A DNA stretch of 64,000 nt from Aliivibrio sp. 1S175 (GCF_001690985.1 NZ_MAJS01000035.1:233529-297528); one strand, 5' to 3'; counted from the first letter of the stretch, positions 19,033-29,387 are shown. Notes: a model not told the origin generated them from the letters alone. Numbers and translations are program-made.

Positions 19033-19840
19033 AGTTACTGACCTTAAAAAAGACTATGTATTTCGTACTGGCCTTTTTCGTAAACAAATTAGAGAGGCTG
19101 TAAAGCCAGTTAGCTTTTCTTTAGAGGCAGGTCAAACCATTGGTTTTATTGGTGCTAATGGTTCTGGAAAATCAACATTAGCCAGAATGCTTGCTGGTGT
19201 TGTTGAGCCTACATCAGGAATAATTAAAGTTAATGGTGAAGTCTTAGATTACAAAGATTTTAAAACTCGCTGTAAACTGATCCGTATGATTTTTCAGGAT
19301 CCGAACTCTTCGTTGAACCCTAGAATTCAAATAGGTCATATACTAGAAGGTCCACTAAAGCGTAATACCAGTATGTCTCAAGATGCACGAGAGCGACGAG
19401 TAAAAGATACGCTCCAACGTGTAGGATTATTACCGGAACATGCGTACTTCTACCCTCAAATGTTAGCAACAGGACAAAAACAACGTGTATGTCTAGCTCG
19501 AGCGTTAATACTACAACCTTCTATTATTGTCGCGGACGAAGCATTGAATGGGTTGGATATGGCTATGCGTTCTCAGATCATTAATTTGTTCTTAGAGCTT
19601 CAACAAGAAATGGCTATCTCATTTATTTACGTATCTCAGCACATTGGGGTGGTAAAACATATTACAGATAAAGTAATGGTGATGCATGAAGGGGAAGTAG
19701 TAGAAAAAGGGGTAACTCAAGAAATTTTTGCTAACCCTCAACACTCTATTACACAGCGTTTGCTAGCAAGTCATTTTGATGCACCAACGCATGATAGAAA
19801 ACAACGAATCAGTGCAGCAACACCTAAAATTGAGTGCTAA
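19016..19840 (+). CDS. sapF: SapF, peptide ABC transporter ATPase
   Basis: 274 residues from the ATG at 19016, which has GAGGAG upstream and overlaps the end of sapD; an earlier in-frame start at 19001 is less likely. Walker A is GANGSGKST. The signature region is degenerate ([15 protein letters not shown]) and Walker B reads IIVADEAL, without the usual Asp-Glu-Pro, as is typical for SapF. Together with SapD it powers the Sap transporter. It is the last gene of the operon. Confidence 0.92.
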   Translation: MTALLEVTDLKKDYVFRTGLFRKQIREAVKPVSFSLEAGQTIGFIGANGSGKSTLARMLAGVVEPTSGIIKVNGEVLDYKDFKTRCKLIRMIFQDPNSSLNPRIQIGHILEGPLKRNTSMSQDARERRVKDTLQRVGLLPEHAYFYPQMLATGQKQRVCLARALILQPSIIVADEALNGLDMAMRSQIINLFLELQQEMAISFIYVSQHIGVVKHITDKVMVMHEGEVVEKGVTQEIFANPQHSITQRLLASHFDAPTHDRKQRISAATPKIEC

Positions 19841-19849
19841 TTAACACCT

Positions 19850-19992
19850 ATGAATAAAAAAGAAATAATAAAAACAACAAATATGACCATTGATTATGAG
19901 AGTTAACTGTACTTATAAAAGCAAATGGTGATGAAGTATATGAACCCATATTATTAACTTCAAATGACAAAAAACGTGATGATAAAAATTAA
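19850..19992 (+). pseudogene. Possible frameshifted small gene remnant downstream of sapF
   Basis: An 18-codon reading frame from the ATG at 19850 ends at 19906. An overlapping frame open from 19900 to the stop at 19992 continues with protein-like composition (LIKANGDEVYEPILLTSND). A single-base indel near 19900 would join them into one protein of about 46 residues. No ribosome-binding site is obvious and no family is recognised. Chance cannot be excluded. Confidence 0.25.
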
Positions 19993-20114
19993 CCTTTATA
20001 TTTCATGATATTAAATCGCGATTTCCTTGGATGTTTTAGATCTTTTTATAAAAAAAGGATGCTAATTCCTTACATTGGAAATAACACCCTTAATTTCAAA
20101 TTATATGAGAACGT

Positions 20115-21854
20115 TTAATTAGAAACCAGAATGGCTCGGCTACTTAATCCATTTTCTAATGTAAGCAATAACATTTGCATTGGTTCTTCATTTAACTGCT
20201 CACCCGTCCAAAAGTCACGCCAGATTGATGGTTGGTCAGCGACTAATGTATGTTCCATAGGTTCATCATCATAATTAAATACACAATGCAGCTCATGCTG
20301 ATGATTTAATCGTAAAGTACAATGGTGGTTTGATAGCGATTTAAATTGTGCAGCATCTTGAGTTAAACGCAGACGAGACAGTAAGTTCTTCCACGTTTTT
20401 TTTGCAAATTCATTTAACTCTGGTAGTGGATCACCAGATAGTGCTAAACCTCCAGAAGCAAGAATCACATTACGATGGAACTCATAATATTTTCGCTCTG
20501 TGCCTTGATTAGGCAAAGAAACCAACGTTACACAATCAGGGTCTATTTGCCATAACTTACGATGCTGCCAACTGCGGTAAAATGTCTCTTTAGCAAGTTG
20601 TTCAAAACGTTCAGGATTACGTTCAACATCATCCGAAATACGCATTGCATCAACAAGACCCAAAGATGGCCACATCGGGGCATTACACCCTAGTATTAAT
20701 GCATCCCCTGCCCCATTAATAATGGCTTGCATACCTAGACGATAAGCTTCTATACCTGTAATTCCAGATTGAACTCGATGCCCTTTTAAGCAACCCCAAA
20801 AGTTTGCGTCTAGCTTAAAAAGCTCAACGCCCCACTCTTCTCGCATAGTATGAATAACATTTGTTAGATGTTGTTGAACCGCGGGTTTTGAGGTGTCAAG
20901 AATGTACCATGGCGTGCAACGCCAACCACCATAAGTAATATCGTCTGCTTTTAGTAAATCGCTGTTCTCGTGACGAACAAACCAATCAGGGTGGTTTTTA
21001 AATACGTCTGATTCTGGCTGTGCAATAAATGGGGCGATCCAAATAGCAGGCTTTTTCCCTCTATCTTTAATCTCTCTAAGCAAAGATTGAATGCCATTAG
21101 GAAATTTACTTGATGGCGTTAGCCAATCTCCCATGAATGCTTGATAACCATCATCTAATAGCACCCATTCAAAATCTTGTTGCTCTGTACACATCACTTC
21201 TACGTTATCGAGTACATTCTTTTCGGTAACCTCTGCATAGTATGCATACCAAGAACACCAACCAACCGGAGCATTGCGTTTTACCCCAGCTCTAATAGGA
21301 TGATTTTCTTGAATTTTCACCGCATAAAGTTCATAGATCTCAGCCAGTGAATCTGCCGTAATTACGGTTACGGCTTCCATGTGATTACTTGCCCAATCTT
21401 GTGGTCGTGTGTGCTCACCATCAAGAAAGGCCATTACATTCATGTTGCCTTGAGATTCATGTATTTCAAAATATCCCGCAAAGCGATGGCACGATGTAAA
21501 ACCAAACAAAGTAAAACCATCTGATTGTTCGACGACTAGATAATTATAAAACCGTTTCTTCGCATCTTCAGAATATAAACGGTAGCTTGAATTATTATCA
21601 GGACAACGACCTATGTCTTTTGGCGCATCAACTTGACCGGCTGTTTGAGCTAACATTTGAAAGCCATCACCCAAAATTTTAGCATCATGCTCAAGTTGTG
21701 TTGGAAATTGCAGGATTAAGTAATGATCATTAATAGGAGAATTATGAATCCCAGCAAAGCGCAGGGTTATTTGATCGTTTTTTAATTCATAGACTAAATC
21801 ACTTTGAACAGAAAGTGCTTCTTGTCCACATAAGAAAAATAGCGGGGTCATCAT
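20115..21854 (-). CDS. GH36-family alpha-galactosidase (cytoplasmic)
   Basis: 579 residues, no signal peptide. It hydrolyses terminal alpha-1,6-galactosides such as melibiose or raffinose. The clan GH-D barrel is clear: WCSWYAYYAEVT, WVLLDDGYQAFMGDW, IWIAPFIAQPESDVF, then LFKLDANFWG with the nucleophile aspartate and MRISDDVE with the likely acid/base aspartate. The gene is shorter than the large 700-residue GH36 enzymes because the N-terminal sandwich domain is reduced. It stands alone, with no sugar transporter or regulator beside it, between the sap and tor operons. Substrate preference cannot be read from sequence. Confidence 0.88.
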   Translation of the reverse strand: MMTPLFFLCGQEALSVQSDLVYELKNDQITLRFAGIHNSPINDHYLILQFPTQLEHDAKILGDGFQMLAQTAGQVDAPKDIGRCPDNNSSYRLYSEDAKKRFYNYLVVEQSDGFTLFGFTSCHRFAGYFEIHESQGNMNVMAFLDGEHTRPQDWASNHMEAVTVITADSLAEIYELYAVKIQENHPIRAGVKRNAPVGWCSWYAYYAEVTEKNVLDNVEVMCTEQQDFEWVLLDDGYQAFMGDWLTPSSKFPNGIQSLLREIKDRGKKPAIWIAPFIAQPESDVFKNHPDWFVRHENSDLLKADDITYGGWRCTPWYILDTSKPAVQQHLTNVIHTMREEWGVELFKLDANFWGCLKGHRVQSGITGIEAYRLGMQAIINGAGDALILGCNAPMWPSLGLVDAMRISDDVERNPERFEQLAKETFYRSWQHRKLWQIDPDCVTLVSLPNQGTERKYYEFHRNVILASGGLALSGDPLPELNEFAKKTWKNLLSRLRLTQDAAQFKSLSNHHCTLRLNHQHELHCVFNYDDEPMEHTLVADQPSIWRDFWTGEQLNEEPMQMLLLTLENGLSSRAILVSN

Positions 21855-22081
21855 GTGCTTCCTATTGCTGTTTTTTGTACGAAATTAATCAACTAACTAT
21901 GTGATTTTCGTAGAATACTACGATTCAAAATACAAGCAACAATAACAGGCGTAAGACGAGATCTAGAAGAAGTTATGAAAAATTAGACGGTTAAAAAAGA
22001 GAAAGCAACTGAAATAAATATTATGACAACTTATTCTGTATATCCATTTGAGGTGCTTTCGTGTGAGAATAAAACATATAA

Positions 22082-22109
22082 AAAAAGCACCTAAATATAG
22101 GTGCTTTTT
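22082..22109 (-). terminator. Terminator of the torECA operon
   Basis: An 11-bp inverted repeat (22082-22092 with 22099-22109) has a 6-base loop and A/T runs on both sides. It lies 22 bases after the torA stop on the minus strand and could work in both directions. Confidence 0.85.
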
Positions 22110-22130
22110 AATTAATTAACTTTTATTGTC

Positions 22131-24593
22131 TTATTCAACAATAATTGGACCACCGAACGAAGTTACTGGTGGAACTTTACCTTTGAATTTCTCAAAGTTA
22201 ACTAGACATGTATTCGCAGATGTTGCCTGAGCAAGCTCTGATGATGGAATATCTTGTGTCAGTGTATTTGGATCGCCATAAGTACAGATTGCGCCCACTT
22301 TTTCGTTCAATGGACCGTACCATGCACCTTCTTCGATACGGATAACACCACGAGGGTAACTATCAGTAAGAACAGCACCAGCAAGAAGCTGACCACGACC
22401 ATTAAATACGCGAACTAGATCGCCACTCTTAATACCTTTTTCTTTAGCATCTTGAGGGTTAATGTATACCGGCTCACGACCTTGAACAGCGTAAGTTGCA
22501 CGGAACTCTTCAGATTCACACATTTGTGAATGCAGACGCTTATCAGGGTGACAAGATTGCATCCAGAATGGGTGTTCTTTAGAACCCGGGCCGCCATGTG
22601 AACGTTCAGATTTCTCGAACCACATTGGGTGACCTTGACATTCTTCGTAGCCAAAGCGCGCAATCTTACGGCTTGTGATTTCAATGAAACCAGAAGGTGT
22701 GCCTAGTGCATTCACTTCAGGATCTTTACGGAAATCAGCGTGACGAACCCATGGTTTACCTTCGCCGAAGTCTAGAACGCCTTTTTCCCAGAATACATCA
22801 AATTCAGGCATATCAAATTTGCCTTCGTTTGCTGTGCGACATTCAGCATAAAGTGAACGAACCCACTCCATCTCATCCATACCACGAGTATATTCTTTAT
22901 GACGGCCAAAACGACGAGTCAGTTCAGTCATGATCTCAAAATCAGATCTTGATTGGTATAGTGGATCAACCAGCTTGTGCATTGCAATTAAGCCACGCGC
23001 CGAGTATGAACCGTATTGGTCAATATCATTACGTTCCCATTGCGTACATGCAGGTAGTACGATATCAGAGAAGCGACACGTTGCAGTCCAAGCAAAATCA
23101 ATCGTTACAACCGTTTGAAGTTTTTGGAACGCTTGCTTCATACGGTTACGATCTTGGTGGTGATGCCAAGGGTTGTTACCAGAAATAACCATCATTTTGA
23201 AATCAGGTAATACGACTTTATTACCGTTATAACGGATTTCTTTACCTGGTTCTAATAGACAGTCAATCCAACGCGCTACAGGAATAGTATTGCTGTAACC
23301 ATTGAAGTCGTTGTTATTCCACTTAGGCTCATGACCTTGGTCCACGTTACGTGGGAAACCACCAGGACCTGCAAAACCAGTAGAAGGAACACCAACACTT
23401 GAGTAGTGGTGACTGTAAGATACACCACCACCAGCAAGACCGATTTGGCCAGTCATTGCAGATAGAACCGTACCCATCCAGTATGGTTGCTCACCGTGTT
23501 GTTGACGTTGGATACACCATCCAAATAGGATTTGTGTACGGCCAGTTGCCATCATTTTCGCAAATTCACGAATTTGCTCAGGTGATACGCCACAGATCTC
23601 AGCAGCCCACTCAGGAGTCTTAACTACTTTATCTTTCGTTTCACCAAGCACGTATTGCATAAACTCGTCAAAGCCTAGGCAGTAAGTATCGATGAACGCT
23701 TTGTCGTACAAGTTCTCAGTGTATAACGTGTAAGCCACAGCTAACATGAACGCCACATCAGTTTGTGGATTCAAGTACATGTGGTCATTTTGTAAGAAGC
23801 GTTGTGTTTTGTTTTTAACTGGGTCAACAGAAAGAACATTTACTTTACCTGCAGCCACTTTTTCTTTTAGCTTCTCAAGGTATGCGTAAGATTCATGAGT
23901 CTCACAGTTCCAACCTACTTGTAGGTTTTTAACTGGATCCGTTGCCCATAAAATAATGTTATCTGAATGCTCGATGATCTCAGACCAAGAAGTACCTTGT
24001 GCGTACACTTCTGTAGAACCAAGAACGTAAGGCATGATTGTTTGACCTGCACCCGTCGAGTAGTCACCTACTTTCTTGATGAAGTTACCATGCATACCAA
24101 CGGCACGTTGCATTTGAGCAGTACAGTTGTGGAAAGAACCTGTTTGGTTCCAACCAGTTTGACCTGCATGAAGCGCCCATGGACCGTAGTCTTTTTGAAC
24201 ACGCTCAAGCTCGCGGTAGAATAAATCTAACGCTTCATCCCAAGTTACACGTACGAAACGGTTGTTACCACGAGTTTCAGTAGAGTACTTGTGCTTTTTC
24301 AGCCAATCTAGACGAACCATTGGGTAACGTACACGGCTTGGGCTGTAAATAATGCCTTTGATACCATTCAACATTTCTGTTGGATGCTTATCCATTTCTA
24401 ATGCTTTAATTTCTTGAACTTTACCCGCATAGATGTGCGCACGGAACGCACCCCAATGTGAGCCAGACATGCGCCATGTGCCTGTAGTTTCAGCTGCGCT
24501 TGCTTTTGAAGACATTAGTAGGCTTGGACCTACTAGAGATACTGCACTTGTTGTTGCAACACCTTTTAGAAAACTTCTTCTGCTAATAGACAT
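22131..24593 (-). CDS. torA: Trimethylamine-N-oxide reductase, periplasmic molybdoenzyme
   Basis: 820 residues. A twin-arginine signal is present (SRRSFLKG) with cleavage near residue 33. The protein is a DMSO-reductase-family catalytic subunit binding bis-MGD. The serine molybdenum ligand is expected in [10 protein letters not shown], and the C-terminal cofactor region is intact. It receives electrons from the pentahaem cytochrome encoded just upstream and reduces TMAO, common in marine animals, as terminal electron acceptor. TorA-specific chaperone torD and the torTSR regulators are not next to it. Start and length are typical. Confidence 0.95.
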   Translation of the reverse strand: MSISRRSFLKGVATTSAVSLVGPSLLMSSKASAAETTGTWRMSGSHWGAFRAHIYAGKVQEIKALEMDKHPTEMLNGIKGIIYSPSRVRYPMVRLDWLKKHKYSTETRGNNRFVRVTWDEALDLFYRELERVQKDYGPWALHAGQTGWNQTGSFHNCTAQMQRAVGMHGNFIKKVGDYSTGAGQTIMPYVLGSTEVYAQGTSWSEIIEHSDNIILWATDPVKNLQVGWNCETHESYAYLEKLKEKVAAGKVNVLSVDPVKNKTQRFLQNDHMYLNPQTDVAFMLAVAYTLYTENLYDKAFIDTYCLGFDEFMQYVLGETKDKVVKTPEWAAEICGVSPEQIREFAKMMATGRTQILFGWCIQRQQHGEQPYWMGTVLSAMTGQIGLAGGGVSYSHHYSSVGVPSTGFAGPGGFPRNVDQGHEPKWNNNDFNGYSNTIPVARWIDCLLEPGKEIRYNGNKVVLPDFKMMVISGNNPWHHHQDRNRMKQAFQKLQTVVTIDFAWTATCRFSDIVLPACTQWERNDIDQYGSYSARGLIAMHKLVDPLYQSRSDFEIMTELTRRFGRHKEYTRGMDEMEWVRSLYAECRTANEGKFDMPEFDVFWEKGVLDFGEGKPWVRHADFRKDPEVNALGTPSGFIEITSRKIARFGYEECQGHPMWFEKSERSHGGPGSKEHPFWMQSCHPDKRLHSQMCESEEFRATYAVQGREPVYINPQDAKEKGIKSGDLVRVFNGRGQLLAGAVLTDSYPRGVIRIEEGAWYGPLNEKVGAICTYGDPNTLTQDIPSSELAQATSANTCLVNFEKFKGKVPPVTSFGGPIIVE

Positions 24594-24616
24594 AATGCTA
24601 TCTACTCCATTAATTC

Positions 24617-25795
24617 TTAGTGTTTTTCGTCAGAAAAATCTGAAGAGTGTTTTTGTAGGTATTTCAATACAAGTGATTTACTGTCTGTATCGAAGTTAAC
24701 GAATGCCATCATACCGTCAAACATACCAGGCCATGTGTTTGAATCGAAGTGACCTTCAGCTGGTTGAGTGTGACATACAGAACAGTTAGTTTTGTATGAT
24801 TCTTCCGCTTTTTGCCAAACCGTTGTGTAGTCAGGTAAGAAATCTTCTTTCTTCATCCATAGACTCACCGTTACACGTTGCCAAGGTAGACCCGTTAGGT
24901 CATCTTCTTTCGTTTCAAATTTCTGAACAAATTTATCGTTCTGAGCTGCATCTTTAAGTAAAGCACCAACCGCAATGTTCATACCAAAATCTTCTTGGAT
25001 AACACGACCGAAGCCTTTAACTTTACGCCAACCTTCAATAGCAACTTTCATTGCATCGCCTTTCTCTTCAAGTACCGTCACTTGAGAGGCAGGGTTTAAT
25101 AGGCCCGCTTCAACAGTCAGCTTAGCGTCTTCATACATAGGAAGGTGACGAACAGATACATAAGTTTGTCCATCTTCATATTTAGTATTACTCGCCAGTT
25201 GAGTTAATTCACTTACCATGCCGCCAGAACTGTCCATATTTGCAGGAAGGCTATGAGCAATACCTTTATGACAGTCTACACAACTTTGATCACGTTCTTT
25301 TGCGCCTTGCATTTGAATACGTGCTGTTGGTTGCATTTTAGAAAAATCCATACCGTCATAATCATGACAGTTACGACATTCAAGAGATTTGTTTGCGCTA
25401 AAACGGTCCCATTCGTGCTGGGCTAAAACGATACGACGCTCTTCAAATTTCTCAGGTGTATCGATAAAACCGAATACGTGAGCAAATACTTCTTTACTTG
25501 CTTGCATCTTACGAGCAATTTTAGAAGTCCACTCATGAGGTACATGACAATCAGGACACGTAGCACGAACACCTGAACGGTTTTTATCGTGAATTGTACC
25601 TGCGTATTCTGGTTGGATGTTGTCTGCATGACAGCTAACACAGAACTCTTCTGTATTTGTTGCCTCTAGCGCAACGTTAAAGCCACCCCAGAAGATAACA
25701 CCAGCGATGAAACCACCAAGGGTTAGTACACCCAAGCTGATATGAACACTTGGGCGAGCAAAAACCGACCAAGCTTTTTTAAGTAATGACATCAT
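24617..25795 (-). CDS. torC: Pentahaem c-type cytochrome TorC (NapC/NirT family)
   Basis: 392 residues with an N-terminal membrane anchor (about residues 18-40). Four haem-binding CxxCH motifs lie in the NapC-like domain (CVSCH near 52, CPDCH near 80, CRNCH near 140, CVDCH near 172). A fifth, CSVCH, sits in the C-terminal domain near 335, as in E. coli TorC. It oxidises menaquinol in the inner membrane and hands electrons to TorA. The start ATG is doubled; the second is equally possible. Confidence 0.95.
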   Translation of the reverse strand: MMSLLKKAWSVFARPSVHISLGVLTLGGFIAGVIFWGGFNVALEATNTEEFCVSCHADNIQPEYAGTIHDKNRSGVRATCPDCHVPHEWTSKIARKMQASKEVFAHVFGFIDTPEKFEERRIVLAQHEWDRFSANKSLECRNCHDYDGMDFSKMQPTARIQMQGAKERDQSCVDCHKGIAHSLPANMDSSGGMVSELTQLASNTKYEDGQTYVSVRHLPMYEDAKLTVEAGLLNPASQVTVLEEKGDAMKVAIEGWRKVKGFGRVIQEDFGMNIAVGALLKDAAQNDKFVQKFETKEDDLTGLPWQRVTVSLWMKKEDFLPDYTTVWQKAEESYKTNCSVCHTQPAEGHFDSNTWPGMFDGMMAFVNFDTDSKSLVLKYLQKHSSDFSDEKH

Positions 25796-25852
25796 AATTG
25801 CTTCTCTTTTATCTAATTCTAATTCGTTGTAATGGTTGTATTCTTAAAAGAA

Positions 25853-26029
25853 TCAACCACCGTGACCTGGCATACCAAAAAACAGCGCCTGCATTAACCA
25901 CACAGAGAAACCGTATGCACCAACCACACCCACACTTAGAATTGGGAAAAGAACAACTGTGATGAAGAAAAAGGCTTTCCATTCAGATGAACGTTTGGCT
26001 CCATCGTTTTGCTTTATTGCATTGCTCAT
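25853..26029 (-). CDS. torE: TorE/NapE-like small membrane protein
   Basis: 58 residues, starting MSNAIKQNDGAKRSSEWKAF, with one transmembrane helix (about residues 20-45) and ending MPGHGG. Size, single helix and place directly upstream of torC match the TorE/NapE family found ahead of tor or nap genes in marine gammaproteobacteria. It was found by translating the minus strand between torC and the operon promoter. Its biochemical role is unknown; it may help assemble or stabilise the electron-transfer complex. Confidence 0.85.
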   Translation of the reverse strand: MSNAIKQNDGAKRSSEWKAFFFITVVLFPILSVGVVGAYGFSVWLMQALFFGMPGHGG

Positions 26030-26359
26030 AATTTTATTCCTAGTTATCTTTCTACTTTATAATTATAGAAAATGTTAACAAGTTGTCGAACCTATCTGAC
26101 ATAGATTTTAATCCCTCATAAATAGTGCTTCAATTAAATTTTCAAGATAAACCCTTTTATCTACTAGTTTTTTGCGTTCATCCAGAGATGTAATTAATTG
26201 AAATTAAATGTGTAAATTTATTAACACTTGTGAAAGATTAATTTTATGTGAAAATTGTTAACAATGTTAAATGCCACTAAGGTATAGGTGAGATTGGTAA
26301 CCTTGTCAGTAGATCCATATCAATTTTAACTCTCTATTTTATAAAGTAGCACGTAAAAT
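26030..26359. other. Intergenic region holding the torECA promoter
   Basis: 330 bases, very AT-rich, no gene seen. An inverted repeat ATTGTTAACAAT lies at 26254-26265, and several TGTGA-like half sites occur between 26225 and 26260. These could be regulator sites (CRP- or response-regulator-like), but no full consensus FNR or TorR site was recognised. Confidence 0.35.
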
Positions 26360-26668
26360 TTACGCTATAGGTTTCTTTGCTAAACAATGTTGACATAAAC
26401 ACTCATTGTTCTCAGAAATGATACCTACATCCCGAGTTTCGACCTCAAAACACCAACACGTCTCTTTCCCCATTTTGATATCGCACTGGGCTGGTTTTGT
26501 GCATTCTGGACAAGTATGTGTGGATGATTTTCCCGATAGCCTTTCCATCACTTTATCCCTTTCTCCATCGCTCATTGATTTCCATTCAATTATTTCAGTA
26601 ATGGTGCGTTTACAGCCAATACAAATACCACCTTCATTTTTACAAGCAGCAATACACGGTGTTTTCAT
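26360..26668 (-). CDS. DUF1289 protein with added cysteine-rich CWC-type domain
   Basis: 102 residues. The N-terminal half is DUF1289: TPCIAACKNEGGICIGCKRT followed by EIIEWKSMSDGER. The C-terminal half has a second cysteine cluster, CPECTKPAQC then CWCFEVE and CLCQHC, resembling the cysteine-rich CWC family. About a dozen cysteines in a small cytoplasmic protein suggest one or two metal sites (zinc or iron-sulfur). It is divergent from the DUF2058 gene. No function is known for either domain. Confidence 0.8.
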   Translation of the reverse strand: MKTPCIAACKNEGGICIGCKRTITEIIEWKSMSDGERDKVMERLSGKSSTHTCPECTKPAQCDIKMGKETCWCFEVETRDVGIISENNECLCQHCLAKKPIA

Positions 26669-26755
26669 CTTTACTTCTCTCTATAGTCCTTTAAATCCCA
26701 TACAACTCATGGGATAATCGTCGGAATTCGACATCGTTATTATTAGGAATTATTT

Positions 26756-27274
26756 ATGGCACTAAGCTTACAAGAGCAAATGCTAAAAGCTGGGTTAGTG
26801 AACCAAAAGAAAGTAGCAAAAGCAAAGAAAGCTTCAAAAAAATCTCGAGTTCAAAATCGCGAAGCAAAAGCAGCGGTTGAATTGAACAAAGCAGCTCAAG
26901 CTGAAAAAGACAAAGAATTGAGCGCACAACACAAAGCAGAGAAAGACCAGAAAGAATTGCTTGCGCAAATCAAACAGCTTATCTCAGCAAATAAACTGGA
27001 TCGCACACATGGTGATATCGGTTATAACTTTACTGATGGCGTACTCGTCAAAAAAATGTATGTTGATAAAACAATGCAAACTCAATTGGTTGCTGGTCGC
27101 TTAGCGATTGTTCATTTTAATGAAGATTACGAAGTTGTTCCTGCTGGTGTTGCCGATAAGATTACTCTGCGCGATGAATCTGTTGTTGTACTTAACAACG
27201 TAATAGCGGAAGATGCGCAGGATGAAGACGACCCATACGCTGAGTTCGTTATTCCTGATGATTTAATGTGGTAA
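26756..27274 (+). CDS. DUF2058-family protein (YaiL-like)
   Basis: 172 residues. It begins ALSLQEQMLKAGLVNQKKV, the family hallmark, then a long charged Lys/Ala/Glu-rich helix (about residues 20-85) and a compact C-terminal domain containing DLMW at the very end. E. coli YaiL is annotated as a nucleoprotein or polynucleotide-associated protein. The helical, highly charged N-terminal part is compatible with nucleic-acid association, but no activity is established. The next gene follows after four bases. Confidence 0.85.
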   Translation: MALSLQEQMLKAGLVNQKKVAKAKKASKKSRVQNREAKAAVELNKAAQAEKDKELSAQHKAEKDQKELLAQIKQLISANKLDRTHGDIGYNFTDGVLVKKMYVDKTMQTQLVAGRLAIVHFNEDYEVVPAGVADKITLRDESVVVLNNVIAEDAQDEDDPYAEFVIPDDLMW

Positions 27275-27278
27275 TACA

Positions 27279-27467
27279 ATGAGCCGTAAAAACAAAATCA
27301 AAGAAAACCTTTTAAAGAAGCACCGCAGAACTCAAACAAAAAATAGCCGTTCACACAATAAGCCAAAATACATCTGTAAAGCTGATCGTGAGAAAATGGA
27401 GCTTGAGGCAGAACAAGCAGCGGTTGAAACAGAAAACACTGAACAACTAACACCATCAGAAGAGTAA
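27279..27467 (+). CDS. Small basic DUF2986-like protein
   Basis: 62 residues with a Lys/Arg-rich N-terminal half (SRKNKIKENLLKKHRRTQ) and an acidic tail. The pattern, including KPKYICKADREKMELE, matches small DUF2986 proteins known mainly in vibrios and shewanellae. It probably shares a transcript with the DUF2058 gene and is followed by a strong terminator. Function unknown; a nucleic-acid-binding role is only a guess from charge. Confidence 0.7.
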   Translation: MSRKNKIKENLLKKHRRTQTKNSRSHNKPKYICKADREKMELEAEQAAVETENTEQLTPSEE

Positions 27468-27487
27468 TATTTCTGCTCAAATGGTAC

Positions 27488-27528
27488 AAAAAAGCCCCAT
27501 TGTTATAATAAACAGTGGGGCTTTTTTT
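27488..27528 (+). terminator. Terminator after the DUF2058/DUF2986 pair
   Basis: A long stem pairs AAAAAGCCCCATTGTT with AACAGTGGGGCTTTTT (one wobble) around a short loop and ends in a run of seven Ts. Confidence 0.88.
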
Positions 27529-27563
27529 ATAACAACAGCATAGGTTACTGCGTAGGAAGGCTT

Positions 27564-28244
27564 CTAGGCAGCATCTAGCAGCACTTGTAAATCATTAAGT
27601 GTCTTGACTGTATACGTTGGCTTAACGCCGTCAGGGCACGCTTGTAGGCTTGCATTTAGCCAGCATGTGTCAATACCGGCATTCATACCACCAAGCACGT
27701 CTGAGTCAGGATTATCACCAACCATAAGTATCGAGGACAACTCCACCTCACCCATCATAGAAAAAGTATGTTCAAAAATACGTTTATCTGGCTTTGCGAC
27801 GCCTACTTGCTCTGAAATCACGATAAGCTCGAAATAATGACTAAACTCTGTTTTTTCTAATCGAATTTTTTGCAGTTCAGTGAAGCCATTAGTGATAATC
27901 CCCATTTTTACATTGTTTGCTAACAATGAATCAAGCAACTCTCTAGCACCATCTAATGGCGCACAAATTTCGGCCATTGCCATCATAAAAGCCGTATTCA
28001 TCGCTTTTGGTGTTACACCTACCTCGTTAGCCCAATATTCAAAGCGAATTTCTTGCAACTGTTGCGCAGTAATTTCATTATCTTGATATTGTACCCACAG
28101 CGGTTTATTTACCAACTGATATTCAATGAACTGCTCTTTACTAAAATTAACACCATAGCCTGAAAACATGCGTTGCAAACCAGCAAACGCATCAAAATGA
28201 AAGAGAGTTTCATCAGCGTCGAATAATATCCATTGGTACTTCAT
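27564..28244 (-). CDS. yjjG: HAD-family 5'-nucleotidase (YjjG-like)
   Basis: 226 residues. All four HAD motifs are visible: FDADETLF at the N-terminus, ITNGFTEL, the lysine in AKPDKRIFEH, and VGDNPDSD. YjjG-type enzymes dephosphorylate non-canonical and pyrimidine nucleoside monophosphates such as dUMP and dTMP. The cap region after LFHFDAF and the length fit YjjG rather than other HAD subfamilies. It is convergent with the DUF2986 gene. Confidence 0.85.
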   Translation of the reverse strand: MKYQWILFDADETLFHFDAFAGLQRMFSGYGVNFSKEQFIEYQLVNKPLWVQYQDNEITAQQLQEIRFEYWANEVGVTPKAMNTAFMMAMAEICAPLDGARELLDSLLANNVKMGIITNGFTELQKIRLEKTEFSHYFELIVISEQVGVAKPDKRIFEHTFSMMGEVELSSILMVGDNPDSDVLGGMNAGIDTCWLNASLQACPDGVKPTYTVKTLNDLQVLLDAA

Positions 28245-28291
28245 TAACTACATCCTTACTGTCATATCTACATCGTTATAAAATGAGTCAA

Positions 28292-29386
28292 TCACTTAGA
28301 ACACAAGTCTGATTGAGTAACACTTACGCCTTTAATTTGTGCGAACCATTTTTGTTTTGGCTCTAACGCTAATTCTTCTTTTGCCCAACGAGTGATATTT
28401 GCCCATAATACATGCCCAGACAAATTCAGTTTTACTGCCACTACATCGTTTTCTTTATCTTCGGTTAAACTCTCAATAACAACAGGGAGAATATTCCGAA
28501 TGGAACTAAATTCTGGCTGTTGTTTTATCAATGAAACATCATTTGCTCGAATACGTAAACGAATATTTTGACCTTCTTCTGTGCACTCACAAGGAGATTT
28601 CACCCAAATGCCCTGTGCCGTATTCTTTAATGTAACCAAGGTCATTGGGTGCTCTGAATGCAGCTCAGTTATCGTCCCTTCTAATAATGCAGAATGCTCT
28701 GATGCATTTAACCAAGGGCGCATTAATGGAGAACTCCATACCGATGTGATGTCACCAGATAAACTCACGGTTCCATTATTAAGTAAGACCATGTGATCCG
28801 CTAATCTTAGGATCTCATCTAAACTGTGTGAGACATAAATGATCGGGGTTTGAATCTCTTTGGCTAGTCTTTCTAAATAAGGCATGACCTCATGCTTTCT
28901 TGGTAAATCTAAAGAAGCCAACGGTTCATCCATAATAAGCAGTGCTGGCTCAGAAAGAATAGCTCTACCAATTGCTACCCTTTGCTTTTCACCACCTGAT
29001 AATGAATGCGGATAACGTTGCAGTAAAGGTTCTATATCTAATAATTTCACTACATCATTAAATAACGTTGTTCGCTTTCCATCACACCCATAAAGTAAAT
29101 TTCCTTCTACTTTATAATGCGGAAATAAGCGTGCATCTTGAAAAACATAACCAATATGTCTGCGATCCGGCGGTATTGATATCTTCTTACTTGAATCAAA
29201 CAATACCGAATTATTAAGTGAGATCCGCCCTTTATCAGGAGACGTTAAACCACTAATCACATTGGCAAGTGACGACTTACCCGCCCCTGAACGACCAAAT
29301 ATAGCGCTAATACCCGATGATGGGAGTGATAATTGAACGTTCAAATCCAAATCACCTAATTGTTTTTGAATATCAATAACTAACAT
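28292..29386 (-). CDS. modC: Molybdate ABC transporter ATPase
   Basis: 364 residues. Walker A GRSGAGKSS, signature LSGGEKQRVAIGRA and Walker B LLIMDEP are present. The extra C-terminal part (about residues 290-355) is the TOBE/Mop domain that binds molybdate in ModC proteins. It lies one base from modB. Molybdate import is needed for the molybdenum cofactor of TorA encoded 4 kb away. Confidence 0.94.
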   Translation of the reverse strand: MLVIDIQKQLGDLDLNVQLSLPSSGISAIFGRSGAGKSSLANVISGLTSPDKGRISLNNSVLFDSSKKISIPPDRRHIGYVFQDARLFPHYKVEGNLLYGCDGKRTTLFNDVVKLLDIEPLLQRYPHSLSGGEKQRVAIGRAILSEPALLIMDEPLASLDLPRKHEVMPYLERLAKEIQTPIIYVSHSLDEILRLADHMVLLNNGTVSLSGDITSVWSSPLMRPWLNASEHSALLEGTITELHSEHPMTLVTLKNTAQGIWVKSPCECTEEGQNIRLRIRANDVSLIKQQPEFSSIRNILPVVIESLTEDKENDVVAVKLNLSGHVLWANITRWAKEELALEPKQKWFAQIKGVSVTQSDLCSK

Positions 29387-29387
29387 T

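Noticed and set aside
21898-21986. Short open stretch on the plus strand ending GVRRDLEEVMKN upstream of the alpha-galactosidase
   Set aside because: It has no start codon or ribosome site in its frame and no recognised family; a frame of about 29 codons in AT-rich DNA can arise by chance.
26030-26359. FNR or TorR sites for torECA
   Set aside because: Only loose TGTGA-like half sites and one palindrome are seen; none matches a full site.
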